Source: Elysia crispata (lineage: Eukaryota > Mollusca > Gastropoda > Plakobranchidae). Taken from it: DNA of 64,000 nucleotides. Both the position numbers and the translations under genes were made by a program. The stretch covers positions 55,001 to 119,000 of the forward strand of contig JAWDGP010000462.1 in the NCBI GenBank assembly GCA_033675545.1, given 5' to 3'. Under the pieces are notes generated by a model, which was not told the origin of the DNA, searched no databases, and saw only the letters and a program-made list of their open reading frames with translations. Of this stretch, positions 52,801 through 64,000 are shown one piece after another. How positions within the stretch are numbered: position 1 is the first letter of the stretch; every line of letters starts with the position of its first letter.

Positions 52801-55800
52801 CATTTTCAGAACCTGCACAAATTCATATAACTTGGAAGCAATGATGAATTTTGACGACCTGTGCAAAAATGTTAAAAGATTAAAAAGAAAAGGGTCTTAC
52901 CTTCATCAGTGTTGTCTTTCTTATGGACAAGATGGAACTCATCACCATGGTTGATTTCTCGACACTAAAGAAACCAAGAAAAGATATGAAATAAAGTTAT
53001 GTAAACTTTTCTTTTTTTAAGCAACCTATAACTTTCATAAGATAAATAAATGCAACCTATCAAAGTATTCTGGGGCTAAATTTTAAGAAATGCACATAAA
53101 TTTCTTTTCTTACAGTTAAAACCAGATGTATATTCATATAAAATGGCTAAAGTTACTTTTGAGGACACCCAATTTCCCCATCAAAATCCCATTCCAACCA
53201 ATACTGGGTTTTTTGCCCTTATATTAGAAAGTGATAAATGGATGGGGTATTTTTACGAGCTCAGTCTCTTCAGGGCAAGGATCTTACAGGTTTGACTCTA
53301 ATTAGAATTCCTCACCAATTTTTTGGTCAGTGGGTGATTCACATATTTTTTAAAAGCTCAGTTCGCTATAAGCTATGAATGATGTTGATAGTGACTCATT
53401 TACTTTTGTCCATAACAAATTTAAGGAAGATTATTGCTGAGGCTCCACAAATATTACTGAGCTATGTGGTGAGTAGAATTACTGATACTCTATGAAATTT
53501 GTTCATCTAAGAGATCAATCTCCAAATCCCTAAAAAGTATACTTTGGAAAAATGAAAGCATACAAAGATAATCAAAGAGCCTAAAGTGACTGTCATTTCA
53601 AAGTTGAAAACTGACAATGTGATATTATCACGAGGCCCTCAAAAAAAGAACTGAAACAGCAGTATTGCAAAGAAGATAAAAAATGATCTAAAATGGCAAA
53701 ATCTTTTTAGTCTGGACCCATGATTGAAATCAAATAAAGGGTGCTCAATCTTTTTTGAACATAAAGCAAATATAAACATGTTATGGCTCTGAGCACCTTG
53801 GTAGTTAAATATTTCTGATGTAATATTTTTTTTTAACTATGTTTGGAAAATGAATATGAATATGAAAATCAGTTTTATCTTTTTCAGTGAGCTCTATAGT
53901 TTTAAGCATCATTTCTTACCTCTCCTCTGCTCAACTTTACTTTCAGGTTAAGAAGAGTGCCATTTGTGCTGAAAGAATATATAGAAACAATCTTAAAAAG
54001 TAATAGTAAATATTTTTTGTCTAAAGCCAAAAGCTTCTGATTGTTCAAGTTAACATCCGAAGCAACAGTATCTTTACTGTCTTTTGAATTGGCATAAAAA
54101 GTAACATAGAAACAATTATCTGCTACACTCATCAAAAAGGTAATTAAAATAAAGATGTGATGCATTACAACAAAGCTTCTAAATGTCTGGATCAAAGGAG
54201 ATAAGATTAAAGAAAGACCAAGCTGAAATTATACAGGTCGCTTGTAAAATCAATACTTGTCTACAACTGCGGCACCTGGGCACTGACAAAATCTGAAGAA
54301 GAAAAATTAAATGCATTTCATCGTAAACAGCTGAGGAAAGTTCTCAACATCAAATACCCCGTTAAAATCACAAATTCATCTCTTTACAAAAAGTGCGAGG
54401 AACACCCCCTTTCTATTTATATACTTGAGAACAGGTGGCGCCTTTTCGGGCACATACTTAGAAGAAATATTGAAATACCTGCTAATAAATCTATAACAGA
54501 CTCTAAGACTCAATGAGTGAGTGTGTACTGAGCCTGCAACCAGCAACCCTCCCCTTCCCCCATCCCAAGTTACTATCAGTATCAGTACAGATTTGCTACT
54601 GGCACTTAATTGTTAATGCATCCGCTCCCATCTTGATTTGTTAGCGCACTGATCAGCCTTTCTTGGGCAGTGATTGGCATTGCTTGCCGCTTGAGAGATG
54701 CATGTAGCACTTTTGTGATGCCTTATGATGTGGTATCGACTTCGAATTAAGAGTATCAAATCAGAAATACTTCAAAATATATGAGTCCGATTCTAACAAA
54801 GCCAAAGAGAAAAAAAAAACCTATCATCTATCAAAATTCGGTTTAAGAGAAATTCGAATAATCAGACTTCGGTTTTTGAGGTTTCCACTGTACTTGGGTT
54901 TACACAAAAGAAAACTGTCTCAAATGCAAAAATAAAAATAAAAAGAAGTGGACAGAAGAATATTTTTAACAGACAGTTCACATAAAATATATAGATTTGT
55001 AGCAAAACCTTAAAACCCTAAAATTTGCCCAGCAAAAATGTAAAATGTCACCTATTCTATGATAACAGATAATATGATAATATCACCTTGTATCATAAAG
55101 CCAAACTTTTCCTTTGTGGTCTCTCTCAATGTAGCAATGGTTGCCAGAAACCAACTTGTTGCCACCATGAGAGATGTCACAATCTGAGACCAAGCAAATA
55201 TATTACACTAGTTTATCATTTATGTTAATAGAAGCACAATCAAACAGCACTTATCATGGGCAGCATGACCAGTCCTTCAAAATGATGGTCTTAAATTTCT
55301 ATGTTTTATTTTAAATGAAGCCATTTACCATCCAAATGCCTTACAATTAGAAGGTGCTATTAAAGGTATAAAGAAATTTCATGAAAAAAATTTATATATA
55401 CCAAAATCCAGTGAAGGTTTAACAAAGGCAAGCAAAAATGAAAAAATGTCACATGAGCTATGTCTACAGCATCTCAAACTTAAAATTAAATCCAGACAGG
55501 TGTAAATGTTTCTCCATATACATATACATATATATATATAATGTATCTCCTTTACTCAATTTTGCATTTCAAATTCAATGGAAGAGTTTCTCAATAAAGA
55601 AAATTTAAAAATAAAAGTATATACAACACCTGTTCTAAAATGATAAAAACGTCTGATGTATTAACATTCAAGGTGTTACATGAGTGTGGTTTGTTTAAAT
55701 AAAGTTAATTGGCTTTTCAATGGAGAAATTCATTACATTGAATCTTGTTGAAAATATATTAAAAAACTCCAAAAAGAGCAGAGATGATATAGGATTTTGA

Positions 55801-55951
55801 CAAGCAATATATTTAAAATGTTTCACTTAATTTTAAACTTACTGCCATTTCTGCCAATAGAGAATTTATCTTTAGATATAAGTGCAGGGGGTGCATCAAT
55901 GTCTGTGGTGCACACCAGCTGTGCCCATGATTCCTTATCGTCAGCGCTCAT
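40839..55951 (-). CDS. CHFR: CHFR mitotic checkpoint E3 ubiquitin ligase (20 exons, 649 aa)
   Basis: RING-type ubiquitin ligase of the early-mitosis (antephase) checkpoint; it binds poly(ADP-ribose) and acts in the nucleus. Exons in transcript order: 55951-55843, 55183-55087, 53968-53920, 52964-52901, 52755-52642, 51499-51441, 50029-49969, 49157-48935, 48579-48504, 47983-47905, 47508-47444, 45935-45712, 45056-44977, 43810-43643, 43367-43284, 43113-43043, 42730-42643, 42124-42002, 41447-41372, 40878-40839. Every junction keeps phase, giving 1,950 nt with stop; human CHFR is 664 aa. Domains: FHA at about residues 10-100 (KFSIGRN, NKLVSGNHCYIE); C3HC4 RING C247, C250, C263, H265, C268, C271, C282, C285; acidic tract in exon 12 (DEEEDEFEEEEDDEEEEEED); Cys-rich region (CLCCMQPMPDRR, FCHAYWGCRRPTCNGC, CFACGFKNFQEL); PBZ finger C620-x5-C626-x8-H635-x5-H641. 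The start is the first Met ahead of the FHA fold. The short N-terminus relative to human is normal variation. Confidence 0.95.
41771..42010. repeat. Minisatellite, 38-bp unit, about 6 copies, overlapping a CHFR splice donor
   Basis: Copies of a 38-bp unit (plus strand ...ATTGAAGTACCAGGTAACTC..., with ATTATAAAATGGTAAAAT) run from about 41,771 to the end of CHFR exon 18. On the minus strand each unit reads GAGTTACCTG followed by GTACTT, which is the exon 18 end and its 5' splice site. Copies are nearly identical, differing mainly by one base in the Gly/Glu-like codon (GAG or GGG) and a TTA/TTT change. Confidence 0.93.
43938..44386. mobile_element. Pogo/Tigger-like MITE (family B) in CHFR intron 13
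   Basis: The left end CAGTTGAGTCCAAATAATTC and right end GAGGACTCCAATG are imperfect inverted repeats (first 11 bases: 9 match). Both are flanked by TA (43936-43937 and 44387-44388). TTCGAATT words recur inside both ends, as in Tigger-like elements whose ends spell runs of TTCGAA/TAATTCGAA. It is 449 bp with no coding frame. Confidence 0.75.
46017..47222. repeat. Minisatellite, 47-bp pyrimidine-rich unit, about 26 copies (CHFR intron 11)
   Basis: The unit contains CTCTACACCTCCCTCTAG, then TTCTATATTGATC or TTCTCTATCGATC, then TATTCTCTCCATCCTT. Variant types alternate (TATATTGAT, CTATCGAT, TATATCGAT; CCATCCTT or CCTTCCTT), and one copy near 46,590 has an internal deletion. The plus strand is almost all pyrimidine between the GAT words, so the CHFR transcript carries the purine-rich complement. 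Confidence 0.96.
49286..49543. repeat. Minisatellite, ~51-bp unit, about 5 copies (CHFR intron 7)
   Basis: Repeated block: GTAACTCTTCGGAATTTCCA, TCCTATCATATAAGAGGATG, TTAATTAAGTC. Each unit contains an imperfect palindrome (ATCCTATCATATAAGAGGAT) and a TTAATTAA word. Copies differ by a few substitutions. Confidence 0.9.
54211..54516 (+). mobile_element. Non-LTR retrotransposon fragment, C-terminal end of reverse transcriptase
   Basis: A 101-codon frame, antisense to CHFR in its intron 2, reads KLKLYRSLVKSILVYNCGTW, then ALTKSEEEKLNAFHRKQLRK, then RWRLFGHILRR. This is the typical thumb/C-terminal segment of many LINE reverse transcriptases (the YGCETWTLTK...RRILRI...GHILR pattern). A stop lies directly upstream and the frame ends at TGA 54514-54516, so only this piece remains. 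It abuts a MITE fragment on its 3' side. Confidence 0.8.
54517..54890. mobile_element. Pogo/Tigger-like MITE (family A, 5'-truncated copy)
   Basis: It shares long stretches with the 34,490-34,913 copy, including ATCCCAAGTT, TCGACTTCGAATTAAGA, TAACAAAGCCAAAGAGAAAA, and the right end TTTTTGAGGTTTCCACTG followed by TA. The left terminal repeat is missing; similarity begins right after the retrotransposon fragment. Confidence 0.75.
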
Positions 55952-57200
55952 TTCCTTGGTTTGAAAAAAAAAAAATCGACTCAATTCTAAATGATATGAA
56001 TGTAAAATATTTAAGACAAATTATGGTAGGACTTTCAATTGAGTACTTTGGTTTAGTATTGTGGTGTAATTGCTGACTGTGAGTGTGGTTAGGTTAGCCT
56101 TACCAATTGCCAAGTATGACATCATAGCTTTTGGGGTAGAGGTCTGTAATGGGCGGGACCTGATGTCATGTTACTACTAGGCATGAGCTTGCTTGATTGC
56201 TACTCAGGTCCGGGTCTGAGTATTTGTAATTTGGAAAGGACCTATCCTTCGACACCGTTATTCCAGGGACACCATTTCTCCTCTGGACATAGATCTACCT
56301 TTCATTACTTCTACTGCTACTACTGCTGCTATAAACTGTAAATTTGGACCACTGAACACAACAGTATATTAAATGATATAGAAGCAAGGGGAAAGATAAA
56401 TGATCCTAACTAACTTTTCTATGGAGTAAAATTTGTTTTTCCCTTAGTAGTAATAGTACCCATACAAAAACCAAGCCCAATCTCTTTCTATGGTCCAATC
56501 AAAAGAAGTCTTCTTATGTCTTTGGTATGAATGATAGAGGTACCGTACCCATTCAAAAGTCCTTCCCAAATCGTAACTAGATGATTGAAAATTATAGCTC
56601 CATATGGCAATATGGAATGCTTACCCCCTATGCTATTTAAATGAATGTTTCTAATACTAGATCTAGATCTAGATCTAAAGCTAGTTTATCCACTTCTTTC
56701 GATTACTTTGCAGTTTCAACTCAATTTCATGAACAAGGGTACATGGATATAAATCTAGACATTTGGATCTTGGGAAGAAGAAGAGGTAATACCTCACTAT
56801 CAAAACGAGCAAACTCAGCTCGATCAAGAAATTTATAGCAACCCCTGAAGTCTAAATTAAATCAAGTCGAAATTAGTATCATTAGTCAACTAACCCTCAG
56901 CAATAGGAGCGGCAGATAATGTTTATTGACAACAATGTTAATAAGAGTGATTCCTCTTGAATATTTTGGATAAATTGGGAAATGTTTTTTGAAAGTTTGG
57001 GAAGATGATCCGTGGTTGTTTCTGAACATGCAGCCTAAAACCCAGAGATCTCACAAAGCCCGCCCCGGGCTGCACAAGTAAAAATTTGTAGCTTGTGTTA
57101 TACTATTAAAGTATTATAGTTTAATGTTATTACAGCAATCTCTTGGCAAAATAAAAATTTTGACCTCACAATTCAGCATTGCTAAATGTTCTATAGGCGA
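55952..57200. other. Region upstream of CHFR, no gene recognised
   Basis: This should contain the CHFR promoter and 5' UTR, but no TATA box, initiator or CpG-rich block can be singled out. A short (CTAGAT)n tract lies at about 56,658-56,679. A non-coding first exon of CHFR cannot be excluded. Confidence 0.4.
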
Positions 57201-57225
57201 AATGTTCAGGAGGACTGTAATAAGA

Positions 57226-57440
<215 letters not shown>

Positions 57441-57736
57441 ACCTATTCTGCGCATGACAGAGACTGAGAGAAGGTTAATGGGGCACAAGGACAAAAAGTA
57501 CAATCTAAATCTTAACACAGCTCCACCTAAGTGTCTAATTGAAATTCATTTCGTAGTTTAACAATGATTCAAATTTAGCAATTATCAGTTTGACTGTTTG
57601 TTATCACTGTGATTTCAAATGAGCTTTTTAAAGAGTCTGTTTTAGTCTATAAACTCTTTCCACTCGCATCAACGGACCTCCGATGGTAGAGCAGGTCAAG
57701 GTAGGTCACCCCTGCGGACGCTGAATTATAAGTCTG

Positions 57737-57810
<74 letters not shown>
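57737..57810. repeat. (TA)n microsatellite
   Basis: About 70 bp of pure TA dinucleotide. Confidence 0.97.
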
Positions 57811-57812
<2 letters not shown>

Positions 57813-58088
57813 TATATAGAAAGATATCGAGACTGCCTTGTCAGGTTCAAAATTGTTACCTCCCTGTCCCGTCCCTTCCTTACTCCTTGCGGATTGACTA
57901 GATATGGTCTGTTGAGCGAATTACTTTCAGGATTCGATCTATTTCAGCAAACGTCTCATGTAAGCAAAAAAAAAAAAAAGAAAAGAAAATACTTCCAGTA
58001 AATTTCTTTCTCTGATGTATGATTGTTGATAAAGTCTGTTCAAAACGGTTAAATGCTGTTTGGGCTTAGAGTCTGTTCTTTCTTACCT

Positions 58089-58357
<269 letters not shown>

Positions 58358-58431
<74 letters not shown>
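58358..58431. repeat. (GA)n microsatellite, right
   Basis: About 72 bp of pure GA immediately right of the SINE-like segment, followed by a CT-rich stretch to about 58,520. Confidence 0.96.
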
Positions 58432-58434
<3 letters not shown>

Positions 58435-58626
58435 TCTCTTCTCATATTTCCTCTTTTTTTCTCTCCCACTCTCTTTCTCATTCTCCCCATCTGCCAACCT
58501 CCATTTTTCCTCATCACGTCTATTTTTATTCGTGTTACATAATACGTCATTTCCCCATTGCAATAAGCGCTCTACATGAAGTAAAATAGTACCAATACTT
58601 CTACTACTAGGAGTGCTGCTACTACT

Positions 58627-58823
<197 letters not shown>

Positions 58824-58842
58824 TTCATGGTTAAATCACGTT

Positions 58843-58847
<5 letters not shown>

Positions 58848-58898
<51 letters not shown>

Positions 58899-58912
58899 TT
58901 GTATATATATAT
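58848..58912. repeat. (AT)n(GT)n microsatellite
   Basis: About 34 bp of AT, then GT repeats, then AT again. Confidence 0.93.
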
Positions 58913-59698
58913 AGTTATATACATACATAAGTCGGTCTGGATAGAATAAAAAAGGAAAAAAAAAATGGATCTTTTTGGAGAAGCGGAGCGAAACCTCCGT
59001 AATATGCAACTGCTGAAGAACAATCTAATTAGGCTTTTACAACAGAGCACTTTAAAGTCTGTACGGTACTCTGATGCATGATTATGTATTACCTCAAATT
59101 AAAGATTTTGAGGAGAAAGACTAATTATGTGTACTTAATTCAACTCGGTATCCTATCCTTTATTCGTAGAATTGGAAGTGTCTACCTCGCTACTCTTTGA
59201 ATCGGGGGATAACTTTTACCCTAGTACGAACAAAATACCTGAAATAATTAGTTTCTACTTATTATCCATTCGTTTTATGTTATAGTGTATATATTTTAAT
59301 TGTTTTTTTTATCGTTTATTTATGTACATTTATTTACTCTGTAGTAAGAAAAACATTTCCAAAACCCAAATAAAATAAAAGACATTCAACAAAGCGACCA
59401 ATCGGGTAAAAAAGACAAGAAATGCGCGTAAAAATATACCTGCTTCGTTGTGTTTTATTATTTCTCCTGTAATTTTTACTGGACACCTTGATAGACCCCC
59501 TTCCTTATACCGGTATCAACTGCTTCATTGGTTTGTGTTTCTAAACAAGTTTAACGTTCCCAATTTCCCCAGGTATCTTGAACGGTGAGTTCGTTGGTTT
59601 GAGGTCAGACATGATTCTTTAAATTGGGCCAATGGCAGCCGAGGTCTGACTTGTTTCTGTTATTTTCAACCGACCGATCATCTCTTGAGAGCTTTTAA

Positions 59699-59701
<3 letters not shown>

Positions 59702-59747
<46 letters not shown>

Positions 59748-59762
59748 TATGTGTGTGTGTGT
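59702..59762. repeat. (TA)n(TG)n microsatellite
   Basis: About 38 bp of TA followed by a short interruption and TG repeats, the same AT-to-GT transition as at 58,848. Confidence 0.93.
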
Positions 59763-62250
59763 ATAAAACAGTCTCTGTGTGTCTGCCTCTAAGATTTAAC
59801 TTCATCCACTATTGCCTGTTTGTTATGCTGAGCGCCCGATTCGATCCTTATCTTTTCTCACACCAGTGACTGCCTTCGAAGTAAACAAAGCTACACAACA
59901 CAAAAGTTCTGTCACGAGTGTCTCATTCATTTTCCCGCTAACAGAGCTCGTGTCCTTGAACATTCTCGACAGTAAAATACGTTTCTTTTCTTGCGTGCCA
60001 AAGCTGATCACAGTAATCAGCTGACTTCTAATCGGTGATATAATTTTCCCTGATAGTTATTAACACTGTCGTGTGGTGTCAGGAAACATGTTATTATTTA
60101 CACAGGCTTATGTCCTTCAACATAATTGCATGACATGTTTTGAAAACGTGATGACCGATTGACCCGTCATCTGCACTCAGAGCCTAATCGGTAACCTAGG
60201 GCAAGCCTTTCGAATGCAGGTCATTGTAAAAATAGGTGAACGAAAAAAAAAAAACCCCGACTTTATTTACATAATCTTTATAACGTGAACTGGTACTGTC
60301 ATAGCTACGGAAGCCTGTGTGTTGTGGAAACAAAAATAAATCGAAAGTAGAAATGCGAGGCGTGAGAGGGGGAGGAAGGTTAAAAAAAATTCTAAAAAAA
60401 TCGATGACATAAAGTTATTTTACCATGGCCTAGAAGTGGCACAGAATAAGGGTGATGAAAGACATTGAAAATAGTGCGTAGTCTTTGACAGCTCATGTTA
60501 TCGTTTAGGCTGAGGCATGTGGCTTTACACGCCTCGATAGGCAAGAAGTGTAGTTCAAGGCTATAAATATCTGCGGATAGATATAGATCGTAACTTAAAG
60601 GTCAATCATTCGTTTAATAGCCTCAAGTAAGTTTTTAATACTTCAAAATCTATTTCCAACCTAAATTATGCAATTCTTAACAGATAAGTCACTATTTTTT
60701 AAATTGAAAGAATTATAAGTATTATCAGCTGTTTGGATATTCTTCAAGCGGATGTATCGTGTGTGATTCGGTCATAAACTAAACATAATCAGATGCTGGT
60801 GTAAGGCTCAAGTCAGGGAAAAAGCCTTGTTCGAGAACTTACATTTTTACTGGAATGAGATGACACAGAATGAAAAATTCTGTTTATTCAAAACAATAAA
60901 CATACGCTGCCAGGAATATGATTTAACAAGATAGAAGGGTTTTCCCATTAATCATGTAGATAAAAGTTCATTGTGAACTGTAACGACTTGGACCCAGTGA
61001 GGGGTTGAAAATGAAGACAGGAATCAATCGCATATTTTCAGGCTGAGCAGGTAAATTTCCCCAAAACACACCTCTAGATCTAGATCATGACCTAAGTCTT
61101 CATGTATAGATATTGATTTAATGTTTTTTTTTCTCGTGGGTGTAATTCACACAACTTTACGATGGACAGAAGAAAAGTTTTCTATCATCAAGGTGTCTTT
61201 AGAAACTAAAGACCATCTAAACTAGAATTGTAACAATTTAACCAAGGCTAGTTGAATAGACCTTTATCTCATCAAGAATCGGTCAATTTGTAGAATCGGA
61301 CCAACTTTTGCTAGAAAGTTATATCCCTTGACGAAATGAACGCATGCTAAGCAAGATAAAGAGGGAGAAACCAATGCCAATATCTTGAAAAATATTTATT
61401 TGCGCAAAATGAGAGCTACAAATTCGTATTCAGCACATCAAAATACATCAGATAAATATCATTTGCAAACCCAAATAGCTGTTGGTCCGATAGTAAAAAA
61501 ACACCCAAGAATCTAGATCTGTGTATATAAGGGCAGTCTTCCTTTAGAACCACGAAACGCTGGAAGGCAGTGCATTTCATTGAGCGTTCCAAGCCTATTA
61601 CAATTGTAGGCCAATGTACTAATTACTAACATACTAGATTATAGATCTAGATCTGTAGATCTCAAATGAGATAGTTACAATAACAAATCAAACCATTTCA
61701 TACTAATAATGAAAACTTGAAGCATATCTTTGTTAAATAAATTTCACCACTTTTTTTTTTAGTGGTGGATGACATAAACACTAAGACGACATCGACATAA
61801 TTATTCTCAATTTGTTTGATTCAGCTTAAATTGTTGATTGCTATCTAGGCCTGTACATAATGCTCTTTAAGATGGCTGAATACATGCAAGTTTGTTGAAT
61901 AAGAAATGACGATTGGATGTATAAAACAAAGTTTTTGATATTTTTTAACCCTGATAAGTATAATTTGTAATGCTAAATGAAAAAGGAACTCTTAGTCTTG
62001 ATAAAGAAAATCTGTTTTTTGGTCAAAAAAGCAAACTAACTCTAAGGAATATGCACTGAGTCTAATTCAATTCCACAGCGACAGTGTACTGAGGATATCA
62101 ACCGGTCTCATAATTTAATTATTTCACATTTTACTTCTACAGAGCTCTTAGCCCTATGAAATTTGACTACATTTGAAATTAAGTATACTGTCTTGCAGCT
62201 ACATTTTTTTATCTTCAATTCCTTATATAAATTTTCTTTTTTCATACTCT
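59763..62250. other. Upstream region of the ULK-type kinase, no gene recognised
   Basis: No conserved frame is seen. A splice acceptor-like CATACTCTGCAG ends at 62254, just before the ULK start codon, so a non-coding 5' exon is expected upstream. TCTAGATCTAGATC-type words appear near 61,074 and 61,640. Confidence 0.4.
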
Positions 62251-62276
62251 GCAGAAACTTAATTTTATTAGCAGCC

Positions 62277-63097
62277 ATGCTATCGGAGACAGAAATCGGA
62301 GAATATGAGATCATCAAGGGGGGTGTTTTGGGCACAGGAGCTTTTGCCACAGTTTGGAAAGGCAGACATCGGAAGGTAAAGAAGCAATGATCGACCCAGC
62401 ATTGTCATTGTGTTTGCTTAAAGAAAAAATTTTTAAAACATATATATATATTTTTGTATTTTTATATATTTAAGTAGAATGAAAGGTTTTGCAGTTGTAA
62501 GTCACATGGTACTAACAAGATTTACAATATTCAACGATATGAATAGCTTTAACTAAGTGACATCCTTGGCATTTTCTTCTTTAATCCTCAGGACCACTCC
62601 AACTTGGTGGCAATCAAAGCCATCAAGAAGAAAAATTTTCTCAAATCCCAGCAGTTGCTCAGCAAGGAGATCACAATTTTGAAGGTTGGTTGAAGTGAGC
62701 TTTTTTATTCTTTCATTCTGATATTGACAATTTTTATAACACCTCAAAACACAGGGCCAGAAATGTTTTCAAACCTGGAATTTGAAGATGCTGCGTTTGA
62801 ATCCTTGAGCTGGAAGCTGTGTCCTTGGGAAAGGCTTCTAAATTGCGACTAGCTTAGACTCTGGGGTTAAAATCTCAGAATTATCAGTGGGTTCTGACTT
62901 GGGAATGACTGGTATGTCTTGTGACTGCTAAACACCCCTGAAACGGGTTACATAAGCTTCAATTCCCAAGAGCCTCCAGGCCTCTGAGATATCACTATCT
63001 TTAATTAGCTTGTTCTACTTCACCAAGGTCACGTTTGAAGTTCTTTAGCACAGGACACAAGATTTTGATCTCAAAACCATGAGAATGCTTAGTGCTT

Positions 63098-63133
<36 letters not shown>

Positions 63134-63963
63134 TCTCTCTCTCACACACACACACACACAGACACACACATTTTACTAAATCGTAATATTACTAATAATG
63201 ATCCATGGCTTTAATGAAGTTTTAACATCATCACAAAAGAAGTGCAATAACAATGCATGAACATTGTAGTTGATGATAATTGTTTATTTTGAGGCAACCA
63301 AAATTTACTCTAATTTTTCTTTGAATCACATTGTAATTCTATGAATACCTTATGCCGAAATTCTTGACACATTTTAATTGAAATGAATGCGTACATTTTT
63401 TTTTTCCTTCTCCAGTCTCTGTCGGGCCTTCATCACAAGAATGTTGTTGGTCTCCTTGACTGTGTGGTAAGTTCTATGTTTAACGAAAAGGCTTGATTGG
63501 ATAAAACAGTGCTTTAGAAGGTTCATTGTATATTCTTGTGTGAACATTTCATGATAAATAGTTGATTAATTCAATAGTAAATGTATCATTCCTATCAGTT
63601 GATTGAAATGATGAAAATTTTCATTTTGACTCAGTTCTATCTTGTATGTGCTTCTCTGTAGAATCAAGAGCTCATCTGGTAAAAGTTATAGATGCCTTTA
63701 AGAAAGATTTCCATGTTTAGTTTTGCACTAAAAAAAAAAACAAAACAAAAAAAAAGCAAGAAGGAAAAGTCATTGTTCAAGATGATTTCAACTGTTAAAC
63801 AAACAAACGATAATTTCCCCAATCATAAAGTATTCACTCACTGCATAAAAGAAACATGGTTAATAATCCCTATGTCATTAAAATTTTAAAGACATGACAT
63901 AATTCTGAGGTCATTTTATTTGATCCACAGGAACTGAAAGATGAAGTTTGTTTGGTCATGGAG
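62277..63963 (+). CDS. ULK1/2 (Atg1-type) serine/threonine kinase, 5' part
   Basis: Autophagy-initiating protein kinase, N-terminal lobe only; the gene runs off the window. Exons 62277-62375, 62592-62684, 63416-63466 and 63931-63963, all phase 0, give 92 residues. Visible features: Gly-rich loop LGTGAFATVWKGRHRK (residues 18-33), VAIK with catalytic Lys42, alpha-C Glu59 in LLSKEITILK, then HHKNVVGLLDCVEL and CLVME leading to the hinge. The KSQQLLSKEI stretch fits ULK1/2 better than ULK3, whose N-lobe differs there. The start Met is chosen because it begins the kinase homology and follows a likely 5' UTR splice acceptor. An in-frame Met further upstream lies before that acceptor. Confidence 0.88.
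62752..63010 (+). mobile_element. tRNA-derived SINE in ULK intron 2
   Basis: GTTTGAATCC resembles a B box and is followed by GCTGTGTCCTTGGGAAAGGC, a word common just after the tRNA head of V-SINE/HE1-like elements. The rest is diverged. There is no clear target-site duplication, and the family name is from memory. Confidence 0.5.
63099..63168. repeat. (CT)n(CA)n microsatellite
   Basis: CT repeats pass into CA repeats within ULK intron 2. Confidence 0.95.
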
Positions 63964-64000
63964 GTGAATATATGTTTAGTCCCAGCTTACCTTTTTTTTT

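Overview
The window is animal nuclear DNA: AT-rich, with GT-AG introns, many microsatellites and decayed transposons. Three conserved protein-coding genes can be rebuilt exon by exon from reading frame, splice sites and family motifs. Gene content, tRNA-derived SINEs and the general style suggest an invertebrate, perhaps a mollusc; that placement is a guess, because no species-specific marker was identified.

Layout. 1-6.4 kb is intergenic, with a GC-rich non-LTR retrotransposon fragment carrying an RNase H domain (1.85-2.74 kb), a ~580-bp ATT microsatellite and a small TTAA-flanked MITE. 6.4-38.5 kb (+) is a complete 35-exon FANCJ/BRIP1 DNA helicase (1,617 codons before the stop). Its introns hold a decayed piggyBac transposase, a 64-bp minisatellite, a SINE and two pogo/Tigger-like MITEs. 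40.8-55.95 kb (-) is a complete 20-exon CHFR ubiquitin ligase (649 aa: FHA, RING, Cys-rich region, PBZ). Its introns hold three minisatellites, a Tigger-like MITE, and a reverse-transcriptase fragment next to a second copy of one FANCJ-intron MITE. 56-62.2 kb is intergenic and rich in simple repeats. 62.28 kb to the end (+) is the first part of an ULK1/2 (Atg1-type) kinase gene.

FANCJ and CHFR converge, with stop codons about 2.3 kb apart. CHFR and ULK diverge, with starts about 6.3 kb apart. FANCJ (interstrand crosslink and G-quadruplex repair) and CHFR (mitotic-stress checkpoint ligase with a poly(ADP-ribose)-binding finger) both serve genome stability; their adjacency is probably coincidental, and ULK belongs to autophagy.

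The most notable observations are these. The FANCJ protein carries an extra C-terminal Cys-x2-Cys / Cys-x2-Cys module resembling a Mis18/Yippee zinc fold, which human FANCJ lacks. Two independent minisatellites begin exactly at an exon/5' splice-site junction, and their units look like copies of the exon end plus donor.
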